From the NCBI RefSeq assembly GCF_017377655.1, contig NZ_JAFREL010000069.1, positions 43,821 to 107,820 of the forward strand: a DNA stretch of 64,000 nucleotides, written 5' to 3'. The notes beneath the pieces are model-generated. The model was not told the origin of the DNA, searched no databases, and was given only the letters and a program-made list of their open reading frames with translations. Position 1 is the stretch's first letter. Each line of letters begins with the position of its first letter. Of the stretch, positions 48,779 through 57,885 are shown piece by piece. A program made the translations under genes and the position numbers. Source of the stretch: Candidatus Enterococcus ferrettii. GTDB taxonomy: Bacteria; Bacillota; Bacilli; Lactobacillales; Enterococcaceae.

Positions 48779-49450
48779 ATGAAAAAAAGTTTATTAATGC
48801 CAACATTTCCGTTAAAAATGAATCTACAATTCTTTGCTGAAGGCGGATCAGAAGAAGGTGGTCAAGGGGGAACGTCGACTAATCCAGAAGGCCAAGGAAC
48901 CGATGAACCAGACGGCGAAGGGGAAGATGGGAAGGAAGGCAACAAAACATTTTCTCGTGATGAAGTAGCAAAAATGATTTCTGCTGAAACTACAAAGGCA
49001 GTGAACAGAGCCAAAGAACAATGGAAAGCGGAACTTAAAAATGAACAGAGCGAAGCAGATAAGTTAGCCGAAATGAATGAGAAGGAAAAGGCTGAATACG
49101 AGAAGCAGAAGTTGATTGACAAAATTGCAGAACTTGAACAGGAACAAAATCAAAGTAAGATGTCTAAATCTGCCACTGTCATGCTTGCTGAGAAGGGGTT
49201 AAACGCAAATGAAGGTATTTTATCGTTCGTTGTGAGAGACACCGCAGAAGCGACAACGGAGGCTGTAAATGTATTCGTTGGTTTAATCGAAGAACAACGT
49301 GAAGAAATAAAAGCGGACTTCGAAAAACGACTAGGCGGCAAGGTTCCGTTAGATGGAACTGGAGCTACTCTTTCTCGTGGGGCTCAGATGGCTAAGGAAG
49401 CGAACAATCAAACGAAACAACCAGCAAATGACCCATGGTCAACTAAATAA
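48779..49450 (+). CDS. Capsid scaffolding protein (DUF4355)
   Basis: 223 residues: starts with MKKSLLMPTFPLKMNLQFFA, where MNLQFFAE is the hallmark of Firmicute scaffold/prohead proteins. A Gly/Glu-rich linker, a long coiled coil (about 75-125) and a C-terminal ANDPWSTK end follow. It guides procapsid assembly. CGTGGAGG upstream. Confidence 0.88.
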   Translation: MKKSLLMPTFPLKMNLQFFAEGGSEEGGQGGTSTNPEGQGTDEPDGEGEDGKEGNKTFSRDEVAKMISAETTKAVNRAKEQWKAELKNEQSEADKLAEMNEKEKAEYEKQKLIDKIAELEQEQNQSKMSKSATVMLAEKGLNANEGILSFVVRDTAEATTEAVNVFVGLIEEQREEIKADFEKRLGGKVPLDGTGATLSRGAQMAKEANNQTKQPANDPWSTK

Positions 49451-49464
49451 GGAGGAACAAGTAA

Positions 49465-49800
49465 ATGGTATATGTGAAAAAAACAGAAACATTCGACGAC
49501 ATTAATTTCTTGAAAAGTCAAAACTTCATTTCGTTTACTAAACAAGTAGATGATACTCATGCGGGAGTAGTCAAAGGTGTGTTGCCTGCAGGTTCGATTT
49601 TCCCTGCCAATGATGCAACAGCTGAGGGGATCACTATTAATGATGTAAACGTATTGAATGGACCGCAGCCAGTTGGTGTCATTGTTGAAGGACACCTGTT
49701 AATCGAACGGTTGCCCGTTAAACCTGTCGATGCAGCGCAAAAAGCTATGCGTGAAGTTAAGTTTTACGATGCTGACGGAAAAATGTTGGCAGGACAATAA
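49465..49800 (+). CDS. Head decoration protein-like
   Basis: 111 residues, beta-rich, with GVVKGVLPAGSIFPANDATA and QPVGVIVEGHLLIERLP, as in small capsid decoration proteins located between scaffold and capsid genes. AAGGAGGAAC precedes the ATG. It probably stabilises the expanded capsid. Confidence 0.7.
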   Translation: MVYVKKTETFDDINFLKSQNFISFTKQVDDTHAGVVKGVLPAGSIFPANDATAEGITINDVNVLNGPQPVGVIVEGHLLIERLPVKPVDAAQKAMREVKFYDADGKMLAGQ

Positions 49801-49814
49801 GGAGGAGTAAATAA

Positions 49815-50822
49815 ATGGCAAATATTGCAGAATTATTTTCAACAAGAAACGTATTAGATTACGTGAACAACCGACAAGCGCCAGTTATGCTAGGTGAAAC
49901 GTTGTTCCCGGCACGTAAGGTGCAAGGATTAGAGTTTGATATCTTGAAAGCTGGTACACGTATTCCTACGATTGCTAGTGTTCATGCTTTTGATACCGAA
50001 GCAGAGATCGCTTCTCGTGTAGCGTCTCGGAGCGCTCAAGAGTTAGCGTTCATTAAGCGCAAGATTCAACTGAAAGAGAAAGACCTGATCGCATTACGTA
50101 ATCCACGTACGGCGGAAGAACAACGTTACTTAGAATCAGAAGTCTATAATGATGTCTTCTCTATGGTATCCGCAGTTAATGCTCGTGTTGAAAAAATGCG
50201 TATGGAAGTACTTAGCAACGGTACTGTGACTTTAGATGAAAATGGACTGGATTTAGTTGTTGATTATGGTGTACCAGCCGAACACAAGGCAACCGTTGAC
50301 TTCGCAGCAAGCGGAACGGATGTTATCGGTTTGTTAACAGATTGGGCGGCAGCATTGGATACAGCACCAACTCGTATTCTGACTACTACAAAAGTCCGAA
50401 ACGCTATTCTTAAAAACGCTGGTATCAAGGCTTACTTCAAGGATGCAGGATTGTTACCAACAGCAGGTACTTTGAATCAGATGTTTGAACAATTTGGATT
50501 ACCGACAATTGCAACTTATGATGCAAAATACTACAAGGAAAATGCCCAAGGTAAGCTGGTTAAAGAACGTTACTTCCCAGAAAACAAACTGGTTATGTTT
50601 GGTTCTGAAAACCCTGGCGAATCTATTTTTGGTGTGACTCCTGAAGAATCACGCTTACTTTCCGGTGGCTCTAATGACTACAAGGTAGGCAACGTGATTG
50701 CCATGGTTTATGAGTCTAGTCTTGATCCGGTTGGAACATGGACCAAAGCAGCTGGCACAGCATTACCTAGCTTCCCAGAAGCAGACAATGTATTCCAAGC
50801 TACAGTTTTAGCAGAAGGGTAG
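49815..50822 (+). CDS. Major capsid protein (gpE family)
   Basis: 335 residues: N-terminal LFSTRNVLDYVNNRQAPVML, a VKGLEFD-type segment (KVQGLEFDILKAGTRIPTI), RNPRTAEEQRYL and a C-terminal FPEADNVFQATVLAEG, which fit the lambda gpE-like capsid family with HK97 fold. AAGGAGGAG upstream and position after scaffold and decoration genes support this. Confidence 0.9.
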   Translation: MANIAELFSTRNVLDYVNNRQAPVMLGETLFPARKVQGLEFDILKAGTRIPTIASVHAFDTEAEIASRVASRSAQELAFIKRKIQLKEKDLIALRNPRTAEEQRYLESEVYNDVFSMVSAVNARVEKMRMEVLSNGTVTLDENGLDLVVDYGVPAEHKATVDFAASGTDVIGLLTDWAAALDTAPTRILTTTKVRNAILKNAGIKAYFKDAGLLPTAGTLNQMFEQFGLPTIATYDAKYYKENAQGKLVKERYFPENKLVMFGSENPGESIFGVTPEESRLLSGGSNDYKVGNVIAMVYESSLDPVGTWTKAAGTALPSFPEADNVFQATVLAEG

Positions 50823-50830
50823 TGTGACCG

Positions 50831-51070
50831 ATGTCCAAATACAAAGTAATTAAAGAATTTACGGATGCGCAAGCAAAGCGTGTCCGTAAAATTGGCGATG
50901 AAATCGAACTAACAGCAGAACGATTTGCAGAGCTTGAGGAAAACTTGCAGCCTTTCGGTGGTGGGTATCTTGAATCAAGTGAAGAAGTCGCAGTTGCTGA
51001 ACCGGTAATCGAAGAAACATCAGAGCCGGCAAAAAAAGAGACAGCAAAGAAAACCAGTAAGCCCAAGTAA
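50831..51070 (+). CDS. Small capsid-associated protein with disordered tail
   Basis: 79 residues: SH3-like start (YKVIKEFTDAQAKRVRKIGD) typical of small proteins after the capsid gene, then a Glu/Lys/Thr-rich tail ending KKTSKPK. Function unknown, perhaps a head-tail or capsid accessory protein. Confidence 0.65.
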   Translation: MSKYKVIKEFTDAQAKRVRKIGDEIELTAERFAELEENLQPFGGGYLESSEEVAVAEPVIEETSEPAKKETAKKTSKPK

Positions 51071-51093
51071 TCACACAGAAAGTTGGTGATTAA

Positions 51094-51420
51094 ATGTCGA
51101 TTACAGAAGATGTAAAGAAACTACTAACTGGAACGGTTGATGAAAAACTTGAGATCATCGAGCGGCGAACGGTTGAGCGCCTACGGTTTCTGTTAGGAGT
51201 TGAAGAAGTTCCGGAAGAGTTTGAGTATATCTCTTATGAAGTAACCCTCAAACGATTTAACCGTGTGGGTAATGAAGGCATGGCAAGCTATTCCCAAGAA
51301 GGGCTGTCTATGACGTTTCCTGACTCTGACTTTGACGAATATGCGGCAGAGATTGCTGAGTATCGCAAAAAGAATGACACTAACAAGAAGAACAATGAAA
51401 GTGCTGCGAGGTTTTACTAA
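51094..51420 (+). CDS. Head-tail connector (gp15/Phage_connect type)
   Basis: 108 residues, helical, with VERLRFLLGVEEVPEEFEYI and a polar Asn/Lys-rich end. Position directly after capsid genes and length match the adaptor that binds below the portal. The ribosome site is weak (AAAGTTGGTGA). Confidence 0.8.
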   Translation: MSITEDVKKLLTGTVDEKLEIIERRTVERLRFLLGVEEVPEEFEYISYEVTLKRFNRVGNEGMASYSQEGLSMTFPDSDFDEYAAEIAEYRKKNDTNKKNNESAARFY

Positions 51421-51737
51421 TGAGATATACTGACGAAATCACGTTCGTAAAACTAGGTGAAGGAAGCAAGTATGATCCGGAAATTGGCGAGTACGTTGAG
51501 GATGAACCTATCAGAACAAGTACAACGGCAAATGTTACTGATTTAGGCACCGATCGCTCAGTGACATTGTTTGGCAGCATAAAGCAAGGGGCAAAGGTCA
51601 TTAGGACCATGCCTCTTTTTTCTGTTCCAGAGTGGGACTATATAGAATTCGGTGGCAAGACTTACCAGCTGACGACTGAGCGGACACCAGACAAGCAGCA
51701 TACGCTCATTGTTGAGGAAGTGACCGTTAATGGGTAA
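51420..51737 (+). CDS. Head closure protein
   Basis: 105 residues, beta-rich (FSVPEWDYIEFGGKTYQLTT), of the gp16/SPP1-stopper type. Start overlaps the previous stop (TAATGA). It closes the head after packaging. Confidence 0.8.
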   Translation: MRYTDEITFVKLGEGSKYDPEIGEYVEDEPIRTSTTANVTDLGTDRSVTLFGSIKQGAKVIRTMPLFSVPEWDYIEFGGKTYQLTTERTPDKQHTLIVEEVTVNG

Positions 51738-52068
51738 CGGGATCAAAGTAAGTGGGCTTGCAGAACTAGAAAAGAAGCTGCAAAGAAATGCCACTATGTC
51801 TGATGTGAAACAAATAGTAAGGCTCAATGGTGCGGAACTCAATTTAAACGCACAAAGGAAGGCACCCGTTGATACCGGATTTCTTCGTCGCTCTATTGTC
51901 TTTCAATTGGCAAGCATGGGCTTTGAAGCAAGAGTTTTTGCTACAGCTGAGTATGCCCCTTATTTAGAGTGGGGAACCCGTTTCATGGCGGCGATGCCGT
52001 TCATGGGACCGGCTTTCCGAATCCAAAAAGAGAAATTTAAATCCGACATGCTAAGGTTGGTGAGGTAA
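51730..52068 (+). CDS. HK97 gp10-like neck protein
   Basis: 112 residues: [20 protein letters not shown] and [20 protein letters not shown] are the gp10-family motifs. It joins head and tail. Overlaps its neighbours at both ends. Confidence 0.9.
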   Translation: MGNGIKVSGLAELEKKLQRNATMSDVKQIVRLNGAELNLNAQRKAPVDTGFLRRSIVFQLASMGFEARVFATAEYAPYLEWGTRFMAAMPFMGPAFRIQKEKFKSDMLRLVR

Positions 52069-52457
52069 TGATTAAGACTCGAGATCAGTCGATCTTTGAT
52101 GAAATGTTCAAGCAATCTTTAGCATTAGGGTTTCAGACCTACGACCATAAGCAGTTGTCAGAGGTGAATTATCCTTTTGTTGAAATGGAAAATACACAAA
52201 CAATCCATAAACCTAACAAGACTGACATAAAAGGTAACGTTGTACTGACACTCTCAGTTTGGGGGCTACAGAAAAAAAGAAAGCAGGTGTCCGAAATGGC
52301 ATCTGCTCTTTTTAATGCAGCGTTGCAAATAACGGCAACAGACGGCTACTCATGGAGTTTAAACGTACCGTCTAGTGATATTCAAATGATGGATGACACA
52401 ACGACTAATACGCCCCTAAAACGGGCATTAATCACACTCGATTTTAGAGTATTTTAG
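52068..52457 (+). CDS. Tail terminator/completion protein
   Basis: 129 residues with [20 protein letters not shown] and [18 protein letters not shown], a DUF806-like tail-completion pattern. It caps the tail tube. Start overlaps the previous stop. Confidence 0.75.
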   Translation: MIKTRDQSIFDEMFKQSLALGFQTYDHKQLSEVNYPFVEMENTQTIHKPNKTDIKGNVVLTLSVWGLQKKRKQVSEMASALFNAALQITATDGYSWSLNVPSSDIQMMDDTTTNTPLKRALITLDFRVF

Positions 52458-52468
52458 GAGGAAAACAA

Positions 52469-53017
52469 ATGGAACCATTAAAAGGGATTGACAATATTCT
52501 ACTTTATCGCCTGTTAAGTAAGGCTACAGAAGAAGCAGCTTGGAAAATGGCGTTTCAAACAGAACACGAAAACTCGATTACCCGTGACAGCGATGCCGTA
52601 GTAACTAAGGACGGGACTGTTCAGAGTTTGAAGCCAGTTGCTTATGACTTTACTGCAACAAGTTTAGTGGGTAAAGGAGATTCACACGTTCATGAAATGC
52701 GGAAAGCAATGCTGGACGGTGAACTAATCGAGATTTGGGAAATCAACCGTGTCGAAAAAGGTACAGGAGATAATGCCGATAAATATAGAGCTACTTACTA
52801 TCAAGCCTATATTGGCGAGTATACGCCAACGTCAAACGCTGAGGACAATGTTGAATTGTCAATGTCATTTGCAGTAAATGGTACTGGTCAAGATGGATAC
52901 GCAACCTTGACTGAGGAACAAGAGGAAGTTGTCCAATATACCTTTAAGGATACTGTTAAGGAACCAGCAGAACCAGCTAGTGGAGATGCTGAGCAATCGG
53001 AAGGAGAAGATGCTTAA
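52469..53017 (+). CDS. Major tail tube protein
   Basis: 182 residues of the TP901-1 major tail protein type: GIDNILLYRLLSKATEEAAW, SITRDSDAVVTKDGTVQSL and RATYYQAYIGEYTPTSNAED. An acidic extension of about 20 residues ends the protein. TAGGAGGA upstream. Confidence 0.88.
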   Translation: MEPLKGIDNILLYRLLSKATEEAAWKMAFQTEHENSITRDSDAVVTKDGTVQSLKPVAYDFTATSLVGKGDSHVHEMRKAMLDGELIEIWEINRVEKGTGDNADKYRATYYQAYIGEYTPTSNAEDNVELSMSFAVNGTGQDGYATLTEEQEEVVQYTFKDTVKEPAEPASGDAEQSEGEDA

Positions 53018-53391
53018 TGAAGATTACCATCAATGACAAAGATTATGTTTTACATTTTGGATTGGATTTCATTGAAACATTAGACAATACAGAAGTGATC
53101 AAGCAAAACGGAATGGAAGTCGGCATGGGCACTCAAATGAATGTCGGTTTACTTGCTGATTATCGAAATCCTAAGTACCTGGTACAAATTATCAGTGCTG
53201 CATTGATCACAGAGGACTCTCAACCTTCTATCTCAGACATTCGCAAGTGGGTAGAGGAGCAAGAAAATATTCCTGAGTTGATCGATGCTTTTTTATTGCA
53301 ATTGCAGCAAGTCAGCCTGTTAGTAGGCATGGTGAATTGGAAAGCTGTCAAAGTTCAAAACAAAGACGCACTCAAGAAATTCCTCAAATAA
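53017..53391 (+). CDS. Tail assembly chaperone (gpG-like)
   Basis: 124 residues, with YVLHFGLDFIETLDNTEVIK and helical C-terminus. It overlaps the major tail gene by 1 bp. With the next frame it forms the two-gene chaperone pair that precedes the tape measure gene in siphoviruses. Confidence 0.8.
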   Translation: MKITINDKDYVLHFGLDFIETLDNTEVIKQNGMEVGMGTQMNVGLLADYRNPKYLVQIISAALITEDSQPSISDIRKWVEEQENIPELIDAFLLQLQQVSLLVGMVNWKAVKVQNKDALKKFLK

Positions 53392-53402
53392 CCGTTGATG
53401 AC

Positions 53403-53729
53403 ATGAAAATCGAAATAATGCGCTATTACCCTGCCTACTGTGATCCTAAACAGCTAGGCAGGGTTACTTTGCGTCATTATTTGCAAATGATGAAGGCAGC
53501 TCGTTTACGTGACCTAGACGAAGAAACAAAACTTCACTTAATGGCATGGAAGAATCGTGAAGTTGAAGCGACTAAAAAGAACAAATATGTGTATACACAA
53601 TTCGATAAATTCTTTGATGTTGAGAAGCGGCGAAACGAAATTCTAGGAATAAAGAGCAAAACGATCATGGATGATCCACAGCAAAGAAAACTATTATTGC
53701 TGGCAAATTCGAATGGAGGTGGAAGCTAA
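53403..53729 (+). CDS. Second tail assembly chaperone frame (gpT-like)
   Basis: 108 residues from ATG 53403; the frame is open back to ~53337, overlapping the end of the gpG-like gene in the -1 frame. In most siphoviruses this part is made as a G-T fusion by -1 frameshifting. I found no classical slippery heptamer in the overlap, and ATG 53403 has no good ribosome site, so the mode of expression is unresolved. Content (PAYCDPKQLGRVTLRHYLQM, MAWKNREVEATKK) fits the T part. Confidence 0.7.
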   Translation: MKIEIMRYYPAYCDPKQLGRVTLRHYLQMMKAARLRDLDEETKLHLMAWKNREVEATKKNKYVYTQFDKFFDVEKRRNEILGIKSKTIMDDPQQRKLLLLANSNGGGS

Positions 53730-56700
53730 TGTCAGAAAGTTACTCGGTCGAGGCTAGATTATCAGCAACAGATGCTGGCTTTACAAGTACTATGAGTTCG
53801 GCTACTAAAAGCTTAGGTGGAATTGATAAAGGTTCACAATCTGCTACTAAGTCGGTTAGCTCATTCGTTTTAGGACTTGGGGCTTTGAAGGTGGCTTCTG
53901 CTGCATTTAACGCTATCTCCAATTCTATGGATGCGGCAATAAGTCGTTTCGATACGATGCAGCGATATCCAAAAGTAATGAATGCTTTGGGCTTTAGCGC
54001 TGAAGACTCGAGTAAATCGGTCAAACGTTTGTCTGATGGAATTGACGGCTTGCCGACCACACTGGATTCTGTTGTTTCTACCGCTCAACGAATGACAGCT
54101 GTTACGGGAAACATGAACAAGTCCACCGATGCCACAATCGCTTTGAATAATGCAATGTTAGCGTCTGGAGCCTCAACCGAGGGAGCTAGTCGAGGGATGG
54201 AGCAATACATACAAATGTTATCGACTGGTAAAGTTGACATGCAATCTTGGAGAAGCTTGCAAGAAACAATGCCGATCGGGCTCCAGAAAACGGCTGAAGC
54301 GATGGGTTATGTTGGTGAAACAGCTCAGACAGATTTATATGCAGCATTGAAGGATGGAAAAGTCACCTTCAAAGACTTCCAGAATCAGTTGATCGAATTA
54401 GGAACCGGAACCGGAGAACTTGCTAAACTAGCTAAAGTCAATAGTGAAGGAATCGCAACCTCTTTCGGAAACTTAAAAAATGCTGCGGCAAAAGGTCTTG
54501 CGAATATTATAGAGTCTTTTGACAAGCTTTCCAAAGAAGTTACAGGAAAGAACATTGCTCAAAATCTTGATAGTTTAAAAGTTGTAGTCAATGCGAGTTT
54601 TTCAGCTATCGGTTCAACTATAGAGGCAACGGCACCAGCTGTTAAGGTATTTGCTGGTGTGATAGACGATCTGATTTCTTCCATTGAGCCAATGAGTCCA
54701 GCCATTGCTGGTGTTGCTACTGCTTATGCTTCGTGGAAAATAATTAGTACAGTAAGTGGCTATTTGAAAAAGGCTAATGCACTGGTTGATCTGGCGAAAG
54801 CTTCAAGTGATGCCTTGACTTTATCTACAACAAAACAAATTGCGTCTCAGTTTGCCAGCTCTGATGCCAGTAAAAAGGACATTGCAGTTAAAGCGGCTCA
54901 AAGTGGACAAGTGACACTGAGCACGGCTGCGCTTGCATTATTGTCTGGTGGATTGGATTTAACTACAGCAAAAACTCTAATAACCACAGCAGCAACAACG
55001 GCTTTTAATGCTGCATTATCTGCACTTCCAATCTTTGCAGTTACAGCGGCGCTTGGCGCCTTAGTTGCTGGTGGAGTTGCTTTGTGGAAGCATTTGAACA
55101 AAGAAAGCGAAGCAGTTTTAGACTTAAAGGATAGGCAAGAAGAACTGATAGAGTCCTCACAAGAAGTAGCCGAAGTAACTGAACAAAATACTCAGAACCG
55201 TCAAGACGAAATTAAGTCCATTGAAACAAGCACTAAGTCTTATCAGACGTTGATTTCTGAATTGGATCGACTGGCACAGAAAGAAAGTAAAACAACTGCG
55301 GAAAAGAACAAGCTTAAATCCATGGTTGAAGAACTGAACAATTCTGTCGAAGGATTGAATCTTTCTTATGATGCTCAGAACGATGCTCTTTCTCAAATAC
55401 CACAAAAAATCATGGAGCAGGTTGCTGCATTTAAGGAGCTAGACAAAGCACGGGAAGCTCAGCAACAACTAAATGAAATTATTGAGGAACGAAACACTCT
55501 TGAAAGCAAACTTTCCGAGATTAACGATCGTCGAAATGAATGGAAAGCAATAATTGCTAGTACTCCAGTCGAAGTCAAACGTGTGAATGATGCGATCCAA
55601 GAGCTTGATACCCAGGAAGCAACACTTAAAGAAACGCAAGTAGCTCTGCAATCTGAGTTTCAGAATACTTCACAGGTGCACCAAGACGCGATTAATAGTG
55701 CTACAGCAGCTGTTGAGAGCGGAGTATTCAGACAGGGAGTTTCATACAACTCATTGACTGAAACACAAAAAGAAGCCATGGACGCAATGAGAGCGGAGTA
55801 TCAAAGCTTGGAGGAAAAGGTTGGTAATGCTTTTTCAGCAATTGAACAAACTACAGCTATTTCTGCTGAACAAATGATTCTAAATTTACAAAAAAATCAG
55901 GAAGCGGTAAATCAATGGAGCCAAAACATTGCGGAATTATCGAGAAGAGGCGTAGAAGAAGGATTAATAGAACAACTTCGCAAAATGGGTCCAGAAGGCG
56001 CCCAACAAGCTGCAGAATTAGTAAACTCTTCGGATGAACAGCTTCAACGTTTAAACGAAATATTTAGGAATACACCTGAGACAGCATTAAACGGGATGCG
56101 TGAAGCGTATGAGCTTGGTAAAGTAGGCGTCAATGAAGAAATTGCAACGATTATTCCTGAAGCCGAAGCAACGCTGAAGAATCAAATTGCTGGAGCCGAC
56201 TTTGGAAGTGTCGGTCGTGATATGACAGACTCTGTAAGAGCTGAGATTGAAATTAACAAGCATCAAGTAGCAGACGTAACAGGTCAAATGATCGATGACG
56301 CAGCAGGCAAAGCAAAAGAAAAGGCCTCTACTGCTAACTTCAAAGATATTGGTGTACAGATTCCTAACGGCATGAAAGAAGGGATCAACAGTGGCAAAGA
56401 CGATGCTGCGAATGCCGCAGGGGATATGGCAGATGGCATTTCTACAAAAGCGAAGGATAAGCTAGGCGTCCATAGCCCCTCTCGTGTGTTCAATGAAATC
56501 GGTGTGAATGTAGTCGAAGGCTTGAAGGGCGGTATCGAAGAGCAACAAGACACTCCTGCTCAGGCTGTTTCATCAATAGCAGACGGGATGGTTGAATCAG
56601 CAATGAATCTTCCTGATCAAATGAACAACGTTGGAAATATGGCGATGGCTGGTTTAGCGAACGGGATTTATGAGAACAGTGCTGCGCCTTTGGAAGCAGC

Positions 56701-57088
56701 TCAGAATATTGCTAATCAGATAGTTGAAACGATCAATTCAGCGTTAGACATTCACAGTCCTTCTAGAGTGTTGATGGCAAGCGGTGAGTTCGCCACTGAA
56801 GGATTAGAAATCGGTATGTTGAACAATATGAACAGTTTAACCGCGAGCGCTAAGAAGCTCTCTCAGACGATCGTTGATTCGTTCTCTGGAAAAGGTTTCG
56901 GTTTGGCTGGGAGTCTCGTTGGCCGCAATAAAGCTAACCTAAATCTTCAACTAAGCAGTGAGCAAAAAACTAAAGTCAAGCAGCCGTTGCACTTAAACCT
57001 TCAACTAGGAAATCAGACGATCCGAGCTTTCGTCGAAGATATATCCGAGTTACAGGGAGAAAAAACAAGTATTTACTCGCAATTGTAG
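53729..57088 (+). CDS. Tail tape measure protein
   Basis: 1119 residues: N-terminal tape-measure domain (FDTMQRYPKVMNALGFSAED, RGMEQYIQMLSTGKVDMQSW), hydrophobic segments around 380-450, long coiled coils (about 480-700), and repeated C-terminal blocks with LGVHSPSRVFNEIG and LDIHSPSRVLMASG. It sets tail length. GGAGGTGG upstream. Confidence 0.93.
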   Translation: MSESYSVEARLSATDAGFTSTMSSATKSLGGIDKGSQSATKSVSSFVLGLGALKVASAAFNAISNSMDAAISRFDTMQRYPKVMNALGFSAEDSSKSVKRLSDGIDGLPTTLDSVVSTAQRMTAVTGNMNKSTDATIALNNAMLASGASTEGASRGMEQYIQMLSTGKVDMQSWRSLQETMPIGLQKTAEAMGYVGETAQTDLYAALKDGKVTFKDFQNQLIELGTGTGELAKLAKVNSEGIATSFGNLKNAAAKGLANIIESFDKLSKEVTGKNIAQNLDSLKVVVNASFSAIGSTIEATAPAVKVFAGVIDDLISSIEPMSPAIAGVATAYASWKIISTVSGYLKKANALVDLAKASSDALTLSTTKQIASQFASSDASKKDIAVKAAQSGQVTLSTAALALLSGGLDLTTAKTLITTAATTAFNAALSALPIFAVTAALGALVAGGVALWKHLNKESEAVLDLKDRQEELIESSQEVAEVTEQNTQNRQDEIKSIETSTKSYQTLISELDRLAQKESKTTAEKNKLKSMVEELNNSVEGLNLSYDAQNDALSQIPQKIMEQVAAFKELDKAREAQQQLNEIIEERNTLESKLSEINDRRNEWKAIIASTPVEVKRVNDAIQELDTQEATLKETQVALQSEFQNTSQVHQDAINSATAAVESGVFRQGVSYNSLTETQKEAMDAMRAEYQSLEEKVGNAFSAIEQTTAISAEQMILNLQKNQEAVNQWSQNIAELSRRGVEEGLIEQLRKMGPEGAQQAAELVNSSDEQLQRLNEIFRNTPETALNGMREAYELGKVGVNEEIATIIPEAEATLKNQIAGADFGSVGRDMTDSVRAEIEINKHQVADVTGQMIDDAAGKAKEKASTANFKDIGVQIPNGMKEGINSGKDDAANAAGDMADGISTKAKDKLGVHSPSRVFNEIGVNVVEGLKGGIEEQQDTPAQAVSSIADGMVESAMNLPDQMNNVGNMAMAGLANGIYENSAAPLEAAQNIANQIVETINSALDIHSPSRVLMASGEFATEGLEIGMLNNMNSLTASAKKLSQTIVDSFSGKGFGLAGSLVGRNKANLNLQLSSEQKTKVKQPLHLNLQLGNQTIRAFVEDISELQGEKTSIYSQL

Positions 57089-57105
57089 AAAGGAGATGTT
57101 CGTTT

Positions 57106-57885
57106 ATGATTTATGAATTTAGAGACACTATTGCTGGAGCAAGTAGTGAAGATTACGGGCATCTTCCTACTTCTGCAATGATGTACAACGGGCAATATAT
57201 AGAAAATGTGATAGAAGGTTATCGTACTCTGAAGGTAACCGGCCGGGAAATGATTTCGTTGGATATTAGTAGCGATGCAGTCAGAGTTGGAACAATAGTA
57301 TCAGAACAACGAGTAAACCCGCGTGTGCTCACTGTTGAGTACCTACTTTCAGATAATGATCCAGAGGAGCTGCAGAATAAATTCAAGAAGTTGATGCTCT
57401 TCCTTTATCAGGAAGAGGATGTAGAGATTACCTTCAATGACGATCCACAAATTTATTACTATGGACGATATTCGGAGTCTGACGACGTACCAGGTGATTC
57501 GAATAGTGTGATTTCCTCATTTACAATTTACTGCCAAGATCCACGCAAGTATTCAAAGTTAAAAGAGACTGGTAATAGTATTACAATCAATTCTCCATTA
57601 CAAACAACACCGGAACGATTAGAAGTAAAGTTGGTCAGAAATAGCAGTTTGAAAATCCGAAATAAAAATACTGGAATCGAAATCCGTATTACAGGAGCAG
57701 CTATTTATGCTGGTGATTTTGTAGTTTTTGATTTTGATTTAGGTTTAATCTTTGTAAACGGAAATGACATGACAAAAATCGCTGACTTGAATTCAGGATT
57801 TGAAAACTTTGTTATTCGGCGAGGAGACATTTTAGAATGTGACAACGGATCAATGGCAATCTACGCTAGGGAGGTGTACCTGTGA
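57106..57885 (+). CDS. Distal tail protein (Dit)
   Basis: 259 residues: N-terminal Dit domain (GYRTLKVTGREMIS and VEYLLSDNDPEELQNKFKKL) and a C-terminal galectin-like part (LEVKLVRNSSLKIRNK). It forms the hub of the baseplate. AAAGGAGATG upstream; it overlaps the next gene by 4 bp. Confidence 0.87.
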   Translation: MIYEFRDTIAGASSEDYGHLPTSAMMYNGQYIENVIEGYRTLKVTGREMISLDISSDAVRVGTIVSEQRVNPRVLTVEYLLSDNDPEELQNKFKKLMLFLYQEEDVEITFNDDPQIYYYGRYSESDDVPGDSNSVISSFTIYCQDPRKYSKLKETGNSITINSPLQTTPERLEVKLVRNSSLKIRNKNTGIEIRITGAAIYAGDFVVFDFDLGLIFVNGNDMTKIADLNSGFENFVIRRGDILECDNGSMAIYAREVYL

